Below, one piece after another: positions 6,733 through 6,967 of a stretch of DNA of 6,967 nt. Location: positions 1 to 6,967 of the forward strand of contig JAKBCE010000124.1 in assembly GCA_021808195.1 (NCBI GenBank), read 5' to 3'. The notes under the pieces were generated by a model that was given only the letters and a program-made list of their open reading frames with translations, did not search any database and was not told the DNA's origin. Source of the stretch: Pseudomonadota bacterium (GTDB taxonomy: Bacteria > Pseudomonadota > Gammaproteobacteria > Steroidobacterales > Steroidobacteraceae). The position numbers and the translations under genes are program-made. Within the stretch, counting starts at the first letter, position 1; each line of letters starts with the position of its first letter.

Positions 6733-6967
6733 ATGGCCGAGCGTTCGTTTGCGAAGCAAGTCGAGTCTCTGCGGCTCGGCGCGGGCGCGGAGTTTCGCGG
6801 CGAAGGGATTCTGGCGGTCACCAAAGCGCTGCTGCAATCGGGCGTCGCTTACGTAGGCGGCTATCAGGGTGCGCCCATCTCGCACCTCATGGACGTGCTG
6901 GCCGACGCCGAGGACATCTTGGCGGAGCTCGGCGTGCATTTCGAGGCGAGCGCGTCCGAGGCGACGG
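6733..6967 (+). CDS. indolepyruvate:ferredoxin oxidoreductase-type alpha subunit, N-terminal part only
   Basis: The first 78 codons are present and the frame runs open to the window end. The peptide starts MAERSFAKQVESLRLG and contains FRGEGILAVTKALLQSGV (21-38), GGYQGAPISHLMDVL (42-56) and FEASASEAT (70-78). I recognise this as the N-terminal thiamine-diphosphate pyrimidine-binding domain of the IorA-like 2-oxoacid:ferredoxin oxidoreductase family (compare GYPGTP in classical members). These enzymes oxidatively decarboxylate 2-oxoacids, usually arylpyruvates or aryl-glyoxylates, to acyl-CoA and CO2 with reduction of ferredoxin, and generally need a beta subunit. ATG 6733 follows the cyclase stop by 14 bases with only a weak GGCGGG ribosome site, so the two genes are probably cotranscribed. 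The true substrate is unknown; phenylglyoxylate-like 2-aminophenylglyoxylate is a candidate by context, indolepyruvate another. Confidence 0.82.
   Translation, partial: MAERSFAKQVESLRLGAGAEFRGEGILAVTKALLQSGVAYVGGYQGAPISHLMDVLADAEDILAELGVHFEASASEAT

Noticed and set aside
6714..6736. GC-rich self-complementary sequence (GGCGCC, GGGCCC) between the cyclase and oxidoreductase genes, as a terminator
   Set aside because: The stems are very short, no T-tract follows, and the next gene starts at once, so termination is unlikely.

Overview
The window is GC-rich, densely packed bacterial DNA. Gene content, codon bias and operon style suggest a proteobacterium, most likely a beta- or gammaproteobacterium that degrades aromatic compounds; the exact taxon cannot be read from the sequence. 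No tRNA, rRNA, insertion sequence, CRISPR array or large repeat was seen, and no gene-free stretch reaches 300 bases (the longest is about 124 bases).

Layout: two divergent transcription units share one control region (about 5788-5911). The left (minus-strand) unit reads, in transcription order: a fused flavin monooxygenase/Old Yellow Enzyme-type reductase (3505-5787, 2-aminobenzoyl-CoA monooxygenase/reductase type), a short-chain dehydrogenase (2708-3505), a MarR-family regulator (2193-2708), a crotonase-fold enoyl-CoA hydratase-like protein (1355-2182), an acyl-CoA dehydrogenase (124-1350) and the first 43 codons of a RidA-family enamine/imine deaminase (1-131, cut by the window edge). Genes overlap by 1-8 bases or are 4-10 bases apart, so this is almost certainly one operon. 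The right (plus-strand) unit has a metal-dependent cyclase/amidohydrolase of the kynurenine formamidase/isatin hydrolase family (5912-6718), followed 14 bases later by the start of an indolepyruvate:ferredoxin oxidoreductase-type alpha subunit (6733 to the window end).

How it fits together: the left operon matches the CoA-dependent aerobic 2-aminobenzoate (anthranilate) route. There the fused enzyme oxygenates and reduces 2-aminobenzoyl-CoA to a non-aromatic alicyclic CoA ester, which beta-oxidation-like enzymes then process. RidA could hydrolyse the cyclic beta-enamine, and the crotonase homologue, which lacks the usual hydratase glutamates, could open the ring. The right unit suggests an upstream feeder: a lactam or amide hydrolase of isatin hydrolase type plus a 2-oxoacid:ferredoxin oxidoreductase. 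Inference: isatin -> isatinate (2-aminophenylglyoxylate) -> 2-aminobenzoyl-CoA, which would bypass a CoA ligase. This feeder route is a hypothesis. Entry by kynurenine, or indolepyruvate as the oxidoreductase substrate, are alternatives.

Regulation: the 124-base intergenic region holds a near-consensus sigma-70 promoter for the left operon, an interleaved weaker promoter for the right unit, and two inverted repeats. These are plausible targets for the MarR protein encoded inside the operon.
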